Source of the DNA: UBA1149 sp963579235
Lineage (GTDB): Bacteria; Desulfobacterota; Binatia; UBA1149
NCBI GenBank assembly: GCA_963579235.1
Contig: CAUZFM010000014.1
Span: 1 to 36,416, forward strand
Length of the DNA stretch: 36,416 nucleotides
Direction: 5' to 3'
Positions 25,531 to 34,300 of the stretch are shown here, one piece after another. The translations under genes were made by a program, and so were the position numbers. Position 1 is the first letter of the stretch. Every line of letters begins with the position of its first letter. The notes under the pieces were generated by a model that searched no databases, had not been told where the DNA came from, and saw only the letters and a list, made by a program, of their open reading frames with translations.

Positions 25531-25545
25531 TCACCGCGGGGCGAT
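25435..25545 (+). pseudogene. Possible C-terminal remnant of a membrane glycosyltransferase-like protein
   Basis: On the plus strand, right after an in-frame TAA at 25417, the frame reads LVLQIFDSPEIIVYKNDP and then RTVKARVWYVFDSP. The spacing of I-V-Y-x-N to A-R-x-W-x-V resembles the C-terminal periplasmic end of YfhO/GT39-like membrane proteins (VYxN...ARAWxV). There is no start codon, upstream domain or sensible 3' end, since the frame continues antisense through the next gene. If real, it is a fossil left by a rearrangement. The family guess is weak. Confidence 0.2.
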
Positions 25546-25734
25546 CAGTTGTTCCCGGCAATGCACGCAGAAGTGATTCCGCTCGCGTCTGCTTCGCGCG
25601 TGCTCCTCTTCGGAACAAAGCTTGCGCGCAACACGTTCATTCACAGTCTGGCCACACGTCGGGCAGCAGCGCACCGGCGCGTTTGCCCGTCCATGATTGT
25701 TGTTTGGGCATCGCTTCGTGCTTGACGTTAGCAC
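25531..25734 (-). CDS. Small protein with two zinc-binding Cys/His sites
   Basis: This 67-residue protein contains two similar metal-site patterns: Cys9-x4-His14-x9-Cys24-x2-Cys27 and Cys40-x4-His45-x10-Cys56-x2-Cys59. The first includes RCPNNNHGRANAPVRCCPTCG and the second KLCSEEEHARSRRERNHFC. It looks like an internally duplicated zinc-ribbon or treble-clef protein; similar small hypothetical proteins occur in diverse bacteria as far as I recall, with no assigned function. The GTG start overlaps the end of the preceding gene (GTGCTAA) and lacks a clear ribosome binding site, suggesting translational coupling. It lies in a lower-GC patch. Confidence 0.75.
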   Translation of the reverse strand: MLTSSTKRCPNNNHGRANAPVRCCPTCGQTVNERVARKLCSEEEHARSRRERNHFCVHCREQLIAPR

Positions 25735-26417
25735 CTGTGAGGAACGGAAGTGGCACGCCAGCCCGACACGAGGATCTGAAACACTGCCAGGTGAGTCAGT
25801 GCCCCGATGGCTAGCAGCGCCACAAGCGGCTGCCCAATTACTGCGCCCACTGCAACGACAAGAATTCGAAGATCACGACGCTTGAGCTTGTTGACAAGAA
25901 ATTCTGGATACGGGCGATGAAACTGAATCTGAAATTCCTTGGTGACGTAGCTTGCCATGACGAAGCTGGCCGTTGCAGCGAAGCCGGCCGGCCAAACCCA
26001 GACCGCGTCGTACAATTGCGAAGCGGCGAACGTCACGGCAAGCCCGATCGCCAGGTCTGAATAGCGATCCAACACCGTATCCAGCCAGGCGCCTTGCGGG
26101 CTTTGCAGCAACTTGATCCGCGCGATCTCACCGTCGCACCCATCGACGATAGAGGCGACCTGTATAAGGATCCCTCCGGCGAGCCAGAACCAAGGGTCGG
26201 TGGTGGCCAGACCGACTGCGCCCAGCAAGCCAATGAAGAAGGACAGCAGTGTGATGTGATTGGGTGTGAGAGGCGTTCTTGACAGCGCCACTGAAAGGCG
26301 GCGAGAGAGCGGACGGTTGAGGTATTGGGAAATGAAACCGTCTCCTCCCCCCTTCGCCATGGATGCGTCGATTCGGCGCTTCGCCTCCCGAAAAGCTTCA
26401 GGGGTGTCGACATTCAC
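25728..26417 (-). CDS. CDP-alcohol phosphatidyltransferase, probably truncated at N-terminus
   Basis: This is an integral membrane enzyme transferring a phospho-alcohol from a CDP-alcohol. The signature D-x2-D-G-x2-A-R-x8-G-x3-D-x3-D is intact: Asp92, Asp95, Gly109, Asp113 and Asp117 (VDGCDGEIAR; GAWLDTVLD). The 229 residues carry about six membrane segments. The N-terminus NVDTPEAFREAKRRI, followed by DGFISQYLNRPLSRRLS and LTPNHIT, looks like the linker of fused nucleotidyltransferase/CDP-alcohol transferases (bifunctional IPCT/DIPPS type); the nucleotidyltransferase domain is absent, with an in-frame TAG five codons upstream of the GTG start. Two hand-counted 60-base lines (25861, 25921) are about 45% and 52% G+C, well below neighbours, suggesting transfer. 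The substrate is unknown. Confidence 0.85.
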   Translation of the reverse strand: MNVDTPEAFREAKRRIDASMAKGGGDGFISQYLNRPLSRRLSVALSRTPLTPNHITLLSFFIGLLGAVGLATTDPWFWLAGGILIQVASIVDGCDGEIARIKLLQSPQGAWLDTVLDRYSDLAIGLAVTFAASQLYDAVWVWPAGFAATASFVMASYVTKEFQIQFHRPYPEFLVNKLKRRDLRILVVAVGAVIGQPLVALLAIGALTHLAVFQILVSGWRATSVPHRC

Positions 26418-26463
26418 ACCACGACGTGACTATCGACAAGGGTTAACAGGAGACAGTTCAGGA

Positions 26464-27438
26464 ATGTTCATAATGCGCTTCGACATGCGACTGCCGGCCA
26501 TGAGCCCCGCGGGCAGTGCCGATTTCTACACCGCCGCACTCGACATGGCCGAGTGGGCGGAGCAACACGGCTGCCTCCAGCTTATCGTCTCCGAGCACCA
26601 CGGTTCCGACGACGGCTACCTGCCCGCGCCGCTGATCCTGGCCGCCGCGATGGCTGGCAGGACTCGCAGCATCGGCATCCAGCTGGCGGCGCTGGTTCTC
26701 CCCCTGCACGACCCCATTGCCCTGGCCGAGGAGATGGCGGTGCTCGACATCGCCAGCAACGGGCGCGTGTCCTACGTGTTGGCGGTCGGCTACCGGCCCG
26801 AAGAATACGCCATGTTCGGCCACGACTTCGCCGATCGGGGAAAGAGAATGGACAAGTGTCTTGAGGCCCTGAGGCACGCCTGGACGGGAGAGCCTTTCGA
26901 GTTCGATGGTCGCAGCGTAAGGGTCACCCCCACGCCGCTTGCGCCCCAGGGCCCGGGCCTGTTACTGGGCGGAAACACCAGGGCGGCGGCACGACGGGCG
27001 GCGCGCTTCGGACTGGGAATGCTCACCCAGGGCTCCAACAGCGAGATGGTCGAAATCTACGAGAGTGAATGCCGCAAGATCGGAACCACTCCGGGGGCCT
27101 GCATCAACCCATCCGGAGACACGGTGACCACGGCATTTGTTGCCAGCGATCCCGACCGCGCCTGGACCGAACTGGGGCCGTACCTGCTGCACGACGCGCG
27201 CTCCTACGCGGCCTGGCTGGGCGACCACAACAAGGCCGTTACCCGGTCAACGGCGAGCAGTGTAGCAGAGCTCCGCGACCAGCAGGGCCCCTACCGCATC
27301 TTCACCCCGCAACAGGCCGTGGAGCACATCAAGCAGACCGGCTTCCTGATCACCCACCCCCTGTGCGGCGGTTTACCTCCGGAGCTGGCCTGGCCCAGCC
27401 TCAAACTGATCGCCGGCGAAGTGCTCCCTCAAGTCTGA
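26464..27438 (+). CDS. Luciferase-like (LLM class) flavin-dependent oxidoreductase
   Basis: This is a TIM-barrel oxidoreductase of the bacterial luciferase family using FMN or F420. The start is the ATG at 26464, preceded by AGGAG about 10 bases upstream; the frame is open much further but that part is antisense to the CDP-alcohol transferase. The 324-residue product shows LIVSEHHGSDDGYLPAPL, RSIGIQLAALVLPLHDPIALAEE and ASNGRVSYVLAVGYRPEEY, then GLLLGGNTRAAARRAARFG, all typical of the family. The substrate cannot be told from sequence. Its G+C is high, unlike the patch to its left. Confidence 0.92.
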   Translation: MFIMRFDMRLPAMSPAGSADFYTAALDMAEWAEQHGCLQLIVSEHHGSDDGYLPAPLILAAAMAGRTRSIGIQLAALVLPLHDPIALAEEMAVLDIASNGRVSYVLAVGYRPEEYAMFGHDFADRGKRMDKCLEALRHAWTGEPFEFDGRSVRVTPTPLAPQGPGLLLGGNTRAAARRAARFGLGMLTQGSNSEMVEIYESECRKIGTTPGACINPSGDTVTTAFVASDPDRAWTELGPYLLHDARSYAAWLGDHNKAVTRSTASSVAELRDQQGPYRIFTPQQAVEHIKQTGFLITHPLCGGLPPELAWPSLKLIAGEVLPQV

Positions 27439-27451
27439 CCAGCCGATGGCT

Positions 27452-27466
27452 CGGTGCCCAGCACCG
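27452..27466. terminator. Short hairpin between convergent genes
   Basis: CGGTGC (27452-27457), a cca loop and GCACCG (27461-27466) form a 6-bp stem in the 62-base gap where the luciferase-like and DJ-1 genes converge; an outer GCTCGG/CCGAGC pairing is an alternative. No T-run follows on either strand, so terminator function is tentative. Confidence 0.35.
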
Positions 27467-27500
27467 CCGCCGAGCTCGCCTGGTCGGGGCGGTCCGAGCG

Positions 27501-28271
27501 TTACCGGCGGTCTTCAAGCATCTCCACGAAATCACGCGAAAACGCGTAGGTATCGCCCGGCCATCGCGCTGAAAGGTACTGCCCGTCCCTCACAGTGTAG
27601 CCCCTGTTTGTCACCGCGGGTCCGTCCCGGAACAACGCAAAAGGTCCCCGGCTGAAAAGCGGTGGCCCTCCCGGATCACCCTCGCCCTGGGCTGCACACA
27701 CTTCCTCTTCAACCGTCTGCGTGTAGGTTCGATAGTATCTCCCCAGCCACAGGGCGGTCATCGACCAGGCGCTCATTTCCATGGGCCTCGTCAAGCAAGT
27801 GCTCCTGCGACCGAAAAGAACCGAGCGACCGGTGTCAGAATCAACGGCCCTGGCCAGCACCACCACGCCGTGACAGATGGCAGCGACCGGCCGCCGCTCG
27901 GAAAAGAAGCGCAGCGCGAGGCCCTGCACCTCGGGCGATTCAAGATAAGGTTTCATTCCCGGCGCGTGCCCCCCCGCGAGAATCAGCCCGTCGGCTTTCA
28001 ACTGCGCGAGTTGCGACCAGGGCAGCGGAGAGAGAAACTCCGGCGAACGTATCATCTCGTCGTGAAGCCCGCGGGCCTCTCGACGAGCCCGCAGGACGGG
28101 GGCCCAGAAGAGCAATCCCCTGCCATCGAGCATGCGCACATCGGCACGCGCCGGCTGTCCCCGTGGCGTAGAAAAAACGACCTCGTAGCCCTCGGCACGC
28201 AGAATAGACCACGGCACCGAGACCTCGGTGGGATCAAAGTCGGCGGCCGGAAGAGGAATGACAACGCGCAC
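27501..28271 (-). CDS. DJ-1/PfpI (ThiJ) family protein
   Basis: This is a class I glutamine amidotransferase-like protein of the DJ-1/PfpI superfamily, which includes proteases, glyoxalases/deglycases and chaperones such as Hsp31. The nucleophile elbow is AAICHGVVVL (Cys133 in the numbering used here), and LILAGGHAPGMKPYLESPEVQ upstream matches the Hsp31-type oxyanion and helix region. I place the start at the GTG at 28271 (VRVVIPLPAADFDPTEV), preceded by AAGGTG at 6 bases, giving 256 residues; the frame is open 27 codons further. The specific activity is unknown. It is divergent from the metal-efflux operon. Confidence 0.85.
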   Translation of the reverse strand: MRVVIPLPAADFDPTEVSVPWSILRAEGYEVVFSTPRGQPARADVRMLDGRGLLFWAPVLRARREARGLHDEMIRSPEFLSPLPWSQLAQLKADGLILAGGHAPGMKPYLESPEVQGLALRFFSERRPVAAICHGVVVLARAVDSDTGRSVLFGRRSTCLTRPMEMSAWSMTALWLGRYYRTYTQTVEEEVCAAQGEGDPGGPPLFSRGPFALFRDGPAVTNRGYTVRDGQYLSARWPGDTYAFSRDFVEMLEDRR

Positions 28272-28428
28272 CGCAGCACCTTGCACCGGTAGGCAGGAAG
28301 TAACCAGTTGCCCGAACAAAGAACCCCCCGAAAAACAATCCCCTGCAAGCAAAAACCCGTGTTAGGCTGGTAGAGTCGATGGACCTTGGCGGACACCACC
28401 GGGCTACCGCCCTCCCCGACGCGAAGAG

Positions 28429-28884
28429 ATGAAAGCAGTCAACACAGCACGTGCGATGGCAACGCTTGGCCTGCTGGCCTGGTTGGGGCTGACCATGGGC
28501 CTGGGCTCGCAGCTGGTCTACTGCGTGGGGCCCGACGGTCACAGCGGCATAGAACTCGCCCATGCAACTGCGCCCTGCGACACGATCGGCTCTGCGGCCG
28601 ATGGCCACGCCAACGCCGGCCACACGAGTACCAATCACACTGCCAGCGAACACAAGGGCAGTGGTATTTCGCTGGCCTCCGACGCCTGCACCGACATCCC
28701 CCTGCTCGGCCAGCTATCGAGTAAGTACGAAAAGCCGGGCGATGCTTCGCTTGTTTCCCACGCCCTGCCGGCCAGCATTACGCCGGTGACAGCAGGCCGA
28801 CGACCGGCCCGCGCTCTTTTCCTCCTGAACGGCCACTGCTCCCAGCGCGCCGCGTTCATCAAAAGCACCGTCCTCCGAGTCTAG
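28429..28884 (+). CDS. Small exported His-rich protein at head of metal-efflux operon
   Basis: This protein of 151 residues begins with a hydrophobic signal or anchor (about 10-30) followed by YCVGPDGHSGIELAHATAPC and a His-rich stretch (His60, 65, 70, 75), with Cys32, Cys50 and Cys87. The C-x-G-x-D-G-H-x-x-I-E pattern is one I associate with small proteins encoded at the head of heavy-metal RND operons; a metal-binding role in the periplasm is an inference. An ATG at codon 10 is an alternative start. The TolC-like gene starts 108 bases downstream. Confidence 0.7.
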   Translation: MKAVNTARAMATLGLLAWLGLTMGLGSQLVYCVGPDGHSGIELAHATAPCDTIGSAADGHANAGHTSTNHTASEHKGSGISLASDACTDIPLLGQLSSKYEKPGDASLVSHALPASITPVTAGRRPARALFLLNGHCSQRAAFIKSTVLRV

Positions 28885-28992
28885 CAGCCAACCCCGTTGG
28901 CGCCCGCACCCTGCCCCGAGGCGGTGGTGGGCTTTCTGCAAGGCCGCGCCATGGCTCGCGGCCCGCCCCTGCTCGTACCGGAGAACCGCTTG

Positions 28993-30306
28993 ATGAATCG
29001 AAAAAAACAAGGACAAACGACGCACACTAAGGTGCCGACCATCGCAGCGCTCGCCGCGGCACTGCTGCTGCACGCAGCCGCGGCAACAGTGCACGCCGAG
29101 GTGAGCGCTGCTGTCTCGTTACAGCAGGCAAGCCAGCTTGCCCTCGAACACAATCCTCGCCTCGCCAGCTTTTCCTGGGAGCTCAAGGCGCGCGAAGCCC
29201 GGGTGTCGCAGGCAGGCCTGCTACCCAACCCCGAACTCTCGTTCGAAATAGAAAACTTTGCCGGCTCTAACGAAGAAAGCGGCTTCGGAGCCTCGGAACA
29301 GACCCTGCGTGTCTCCCAGCTCATCGAACTGGGCGGCAAGCGCAGCAAGCGGCGGCAAATGGCCGGCCACCAACGGGACGCGTCGGCCTGGGCCTGGCGC
29401 GCCGCAAGAATCGAAACCCTGGCCGAGGTCGAACGCGCCTTCGTCGCTGTGCTGGCCGCACAAGAGCGGCTCTCCCTGGCAGAGGAATTGGCAGGAGTCG
29501 GAAAAACCGTAATGCGAACCGTCGAAAAACAACTGCTCGCAGGCGCAGTGTCGAGCATAGAAAAATACCGCGCCGAGGTTTCCCTGGCAGCCTCGCTGAT
29601 CGCACTGCAGCGGCACCGGGCAGAACTCGCCTCGGCGAGAAAAAGGCTTGCAGCTACCTGGGGCAGCGGCAGCGACACCTTCTCGCGGGCCGACGGGCAA
29701 CTGCGCGCGACCCCGCCCGCCCTGCCACCGTTAGCTCGATTGCAGCAACTCGCAGAGCAAGCCCCCGCCCTCGCTCGCTGGGAATCGGAGCTGGACCAAC
29801 GCCGCAGCCAACTGGCACTGGCCGAATCACGTTCTACACCCGATCTCACCCTCACCGGCGGACCCCGCTGGTCGAAAGAAAGCAACAGCAGGGCCTTTGT
29901 CTTTGAACTGAGTGCAATGCTGCCGATTTTTGATCGCAACCGTGCCGGCACACTGGAAGCACGGCGCCGACTGGCCAAGGGCGTCCAGGAACAACGAGCA
30001 GCCAACCTGCGCGCACGTACCAGCCTGGCGACGGCCTACGATTCGCTCGCGTCAACGCGGGCAGCGGTCATCTCCTTGCGGGACGAAGTGCTGCCACTGG
30101 CCCACAACGCTTTTGAGGGCGCCACCACCGCCTACCGGCGAGGTGTCTACGGCTACCTCGAACTGGTCGATGCTCGCAAGACACTGTTCAGTCTGCGCAG
30201 CGAGTACATCGACATGATGGCGGCCTACCGCGCAGCCACCGTAGAGGTGGAGCTGCTGGTGGGCAGCAGCCTTGAAGATATCAGCAGCGACGGCAGGAGA
30301 TCCTGA
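28993..30306 (+). CDS. CzcC/CusC-type TolC family outer-membrane efflux protein
   Basis: This is the outer-membrane channel of a tripartite metal-efflux pump. The start at 28993 has GGAG 9 bases upstream and gives a signal peptide (about 1-35, ending TVHAE); the frame is open 32 codons further without signal character. The 437 residues contain two OEP repeats: the first with SLQQASQLALEHNPRL, LPNPELSFEIENFAG and LIELGGKRSKRR, the second with STPDLTLTGGPRW, LSAMLPIFDRNRAGT and the closing AYRRGVYGYLELVDARKTLF. It ends 1 base before the adaptor gene. Confidence 0.92.
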   Translation: MNRKKQGQTTHTKVPTIAALAAALLLHAAAATVHAEVSAAVSLQQASQLALEHNPRLASFSWELKAREARVSQAGLLPNPELSFEIENFAGSNEESGFGASEQTLRVSQLIELGGKRSKRRQMAGHQRDASAWAWRAARIETLAEVERAFVAVLAAQERLSLAEELAGVGKTVMRTVEKQLLAGAVSSIEKYRAEVSLAASLIALQRHRAELASARKRLAATWGSGSDTFSRADGQLRATPPALPPLARLQQLAEQAPALARWESELDQRRSQLALAESRSTPDLTLTGGPRWSKESNSRAFVFELSAMLPIFDRNRAGTLEARRRLAKGVQEQRAANLRARTSLATAYDSLASTRAAVISLRDEVLPLAHNAFEGATTAYRRGVYGYLELVDARKTLFSLRSEYIDMMAAYRAATVEVELLVGSSLEDISSDGRRS

Positions 30307-30307
30307 A

Positions 30308-31309
30308 ATGAAAGCTCTTGGATTCAACAAGTTAAGCTACACGGTTGTGTTGCTGATTTTTGCAGGACTGCTCGTCTACGGCGCAAGGAGCGGCAACGAC
30401 GAATACCACGGCCCGCGCGGGAGCTCAGCCCACGCGGCAGATGCCCACGCAGGTGATTCGCAAGACACCCGCGATCTCCACAAGGTAACCGCCGTCAAAA
30501 TCTCGAGCGACCACATGCAGGAGTTCGGCGTCAAGGTCGCAACGGCCGGGCACGGCCGTATAGCTACCCAGGTGGTACTCCCGGGTGAGGTCGTGCCCAA
30601 CGCAGACCGCATTGCCCACCTGGTGCCTCGCTACGCGGGGATCGTCAAGGAGGTTCGCAACCGTATCGGCGACACGGTCGAAGCCGGCGACGTGCTCGCA
30701 ATAATCGAGAGCAGCGAAAGCCTCTCCTCCTACGGCTTATCCACCCTCACCAACGGCACAGTGATAGACAAGCACATCACCCGCGGCGAAGCGGTCACCC
30801 GCCAGACCCAGGCCTTTGTAATTGCCGACCTGCGCGACGTTTGGGTGGAACTCAGCGTCTACCAACGCGATCTTGCCAGCGTCAAGGTAGGCCAGTCGGT
30901 GCTGGTCTCGCTGGGCCACGAGCAGGCCGACACGCGCGGTACCATTTCCTACGTGAGCCCGGTGGTCGACGAGGACACCCGCACCGCGCGGGCCCGCGTC
31001 GTGCTCGACAACAGCGCGGGCAAATGGCGTCCGGGTATGTTCGTGACCGGGCGCGTAGACATCGCCTCGGTAGAAGTACCCGTGACCGTGCCCAACACTG
31101 CTTTCCAGATGGTAGACGAGCACTCGGTCGTGTTCGTGCAGCGCGACGGCGCGTTTGAACCCCGCCAACTTGAACTCGGGCGTCGAAGCACTACCCACGC
31201 CGAGGTTCTTTCGGGCATCTTGAGCGGCGAAATTTACGTGGCCAGCGGTGGATTCATTCTCAAGGCCGAGCTGGGACGCTCACAACTCAAGCAGGGCCAC
31301 GGCCACTGA
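30308..31309 (+). CDS. RND efflux periplasmic adaptor, short form lacking the alpha-hairpin
   Basis: This is the membrane-fusion protein linking the pump and the outer-membrane channel. The ATG at 30308 follows an AGGAG and gives 333 residues: an N-terminal anchor (about 8-25), a His-containing linker (His34, 42, 47, 58), beta-barrel and lipoyl elements and a C-terminal HGH. The first lipoyl half (GIVKEVRNRIGDTVEAGDVL) runs via IIESSESLSSYGLS straight into the second (TLTNGTVIDKHITRGEAV); the long helical hairpin that sits between them in CusB/CzcB is missing. The rest (DVWVELSVYQRDL; GTISYVSPVVDEDTRTARARV; PGMFVTGRV) is canonical. Confidence 0.92.
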   Translation: MKALGFNKLSYTVVLLIFAGLLVYGARSGNDEYHGPRGSSAHAADAHAGDSQDTRDLHKVTAVKISSDHMQEFGVKVATAGHGRIATQVVLPGEVVPNADRIAHLVPRYAGIVKEVRNRIGDTVEAGDVLAIIESSESLSSYGLSTLTNGTVIDKHITRGEAVTRQTQAFVIADLRDVWVELSVYQRDLASVKVGQSVLVSLGHEQADTRGTISYVSPVVDEDTRTARARVVLDNSAGKWRPGMFVTGRVDIASVEVPVTVPNTAFQMVDEHSVVFVQRDGAFEPRQLELGRRSTTHAEVLSGILSGEIYVASGGFILKAELGRSQLKQGHGH

Positions 31310-31334
31310 CGAAGGGGCACCGGGCAAACCGAAG

Positions 31335-34300
31335 ATGGATACACTGATACGTTTTGGACTCGGCAACCGCCTGCTCGTGCTCGCGCTGGGCCTGCTCGTG
31401 GGGCTCGCGGGCTACCGGGCTTACCGCGAGCTGCCGGTCGACGCGTTCCCCGACGTCTCCCCCAACCTCGTGCAGGTGTTCACTGAGACCGAGGGCCTCG
31501 CGCCAGGCGACGTCGAGAAATACGTAACCCACCCCATCGAAACCTCCATGAACGGGCTGCCAAAGGTCACCAGGCTCCGATCGGTATCAAATTTCGGCCT
31601 CTCGGTCGTGAACATCTACTTCGAAGACGAAACAGACATTTACTTTGCCCGCCAGGTGGTCGGCGAACGCCTGCAGGAAGCGCGCGAGCTCATCCCAGAG
31701 GGATTTGGAGAACCACAGCTCGGGCCCATCTCCACGGGCATGGGACTGGTCCTCTTCTACTACCTCGAAGACGCGACCGGTGACTACTCGCTCGAAGAAC
31801 TTCGAGGCATACAGGACTGGCTGGTCAAATTTCACCTGCAGACCGTCCCTGGCGTAACCGAGATTCTTGGCATCGGCGGTTACGAGAAGCAGTTCCAAGT
31901 CAACGTTCACCCCGAGCACCTGCTCGGTTACGGGGTGACCATCGCCGACGTCATCGAGCGCATACGCGAGAACAACCTCAACGTCGGCGCTCAGTTCATC
32001 GAAAAAAACGACGAAGAATACATCGTGCGCTCGGTGGGCCTGGCCTCGGGCGTTGACGACCTCAAAAACATCGTCGTCAAGTCCAAGGATGGTACGCCGG
32101 TATTTCTCAGCGACCTCGCCGACATCGAGATCGGCGGCGCTGTGCGCCGCGGCGTACAGACGAGAAACGGCGTCGAAGAAGTCGTGTCGGCCATGGTCGT
32201 TAAGCTCTTCGGCAGCAACTCCTCCACCGTCATCGGCCAGGTCGAAGACAAGATGGAAGAAATCAACGGCATCCTGCCCGAGGGCATCAGCCTGGTGCCC
32301 TACTACGAACAGAAAACCCTGGTCGAGGCCTGCGTGGCCACGGTCACTAACGCGCTGGTGCAGGGGATTCTTCTGGTGGCCCTGGTGCTCATGGCTTTCA
32401 TGGGCGGCCTGCGCGCAAGCTTCGTCGTGGCACTGGCCATTCCGTTTTCTTTCCTGTTTGCGACCCTAGGAATGGGCTACTTCGGTATATCGGCCAACCT
32501 CATGTCTCTCGGCGGCCTCGCGATAGCCATCGGTATGATGGTGGACGGCACGATCGTCATCGTGGAAAACGTAGACAGGGCCCTCGCCGAGGCCGACCCC
32601 GACGACTCGCGGGCTGCGGTGGTCTGCCACGCCTGCCTCGAGGTCGCCAGGCCTATCGTTTTCGCCATATCAATCATCATCATTGTCCTGCTGCCGCTCT
32701 TTACCCTCCAAGGCGTGGAGGGCAAGACGTTTCGGCCGCTGGCCTACACCTTAGCGCTGGCGATGCTCGGTTCGCTGATTTTCGCCGTCGTGCTCGCTCC
32801 TTCGCTTTCCGACCTGCTCATGCGCCGACAGAAAAACAGCGGCGCGCGCGGCGCGGTGTTGAGCCGGCTCACCGCGTACTACGAATCGGCTGTCTCGTTC
32901 TTCGTCAAGCGGCGGGGTTACGCCGTCGGGCTGGCCGTCGGCCTGCTCCTTGTCGGGGCGGTCGTATTTCCCCGCCTCGGTTCGGAGTTCACACCCAGGT
33001 TGCAGGAAGGCACAATGGTACTGCGGTTGACGATGCCGCCCTCCATATCTCTCACCAAGAGCACGGAGCTGACCATGATAGTCGAGCGAAGGCTCATGAA
33101 GATACCCGAGATAAGCGGCGTAGTGACGCGTATCGGCCGCGGCGAACTCGGCGCCCACACCGACCCCGTAAACAGCGCCGAGATGTACATCCTCCTGCAT
33201 CCCCGCAACGAGTGGCGCAACGCGAGCACGCAACCCGAACTCGAAGAACAGATCCGCCTCGACCTCGGTGACATACCCGGCATAGCCACCAACTTTACCC
33301 AGCCCATAGCCATGACGGTGGACGAACTTCTGGAGGGCGTCAGGGCCGAGTTGGCTATAAAGCTCTTCGGCGACGAACTCGACGAACTCATAGCCAGGGG
33401 CAACGAAATAAAGCGTGTTGTCGAAACCGTACCGGGTGCCGTTGACGTACAGGTCGACCAGGTGGCCGGTACGCCGCAACTGCTGATCACCGTCGACCGG
33501 CTGGCGGTGGCACGCTACGGAATGAACGTGGCCGATGTGCAGAAAACCATCCGTGCCGCGGTCGGCGGCCAGGTGGCTGGGCAGGTCTTCGAGGGTATCC
33601 GGCGTTTCGACATCTACGTGCGCTTCGCCGCGCCTTATCGCAGCACGGCCGAGTCTATAGGCGACATACTGGTCGACGGACCCTCGGGCGTTCACGTGCC
33701 GCTGTCCGAACTCGCCCACATAAAAGAAATAGTCGGGCCCAGGCAGATCACGCGAGAGGACAACCAGCGTTTTATCACCATCCAGCTGAACGTTGTCGGC
33801 CGTGACATCGGCTCCTTCGTGGCCGAAGCCAGCGAGAAGCTGGCCTCGGCGGTCACGCTCCCTCCAGGCTACCTCGTGACCTGGGGCGGACAGTTTCGCC
33901 TGCAGCAGGAAGCAAACCAGCGCCTGGCGGTAGTGGTGCCGATCACCTTGCTCATCGTGTTCTTCCTCTTGCTGCTCAGTTTCGGATCGATAGCCAACTC
34001 GCTGCTTATCATTACCAACATACCGTTGGCCCTGGTGGGCGGCGTGGTCGCCCTGTGGGTAACCGGGCAGAACCTGTCGGTACCGTCTTCGGTAGGATTC
34101 ATAGCGCTGTTCGGTATCGCGCTTGAAAACGGCATGGTGCTGGTCACCTGCTTCAACCAACTGGTGCGCGACGGCGTCAGCGTGAACGAAGCCTCGGTGC
34201 GCGGCGCCACCCAGCGCCTGCGACCGGTGCTCATCACCGCCGCCACCACCGCGCTGGGTCTGTTTCCGCTGCTGTTCTCCACGGGTACCGGCAGCGAAGT

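Noticed and set aside
26260..26463. N-terminal extension of the luciferase-like gene
   Set aside because: The extra codons are antisense to the CDP-alcohol transferase and lie before a good AGGAG-ATG start.
28272..28428. Promoter or metal-regulator operator in the gap between the DJ-1 gene and the metal operon
   Set aside because: I found no convincing -35/-10 pair or MerR-type palindrome in either direction.
28881..30005. Minus-strand open frame of 374 codons opposite the TolC-like gene
   Set aside because: It is a Ser/Ala/Arg-rich shadow; the plus strand has a signal peptide, ribosome binding site and OEP motifs.
32751..34160. Minus-strand open frame of 469 codons opposite the RND pump
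   Set aside because: It is antisense to a clear RND transporter and has no recognisable domain.
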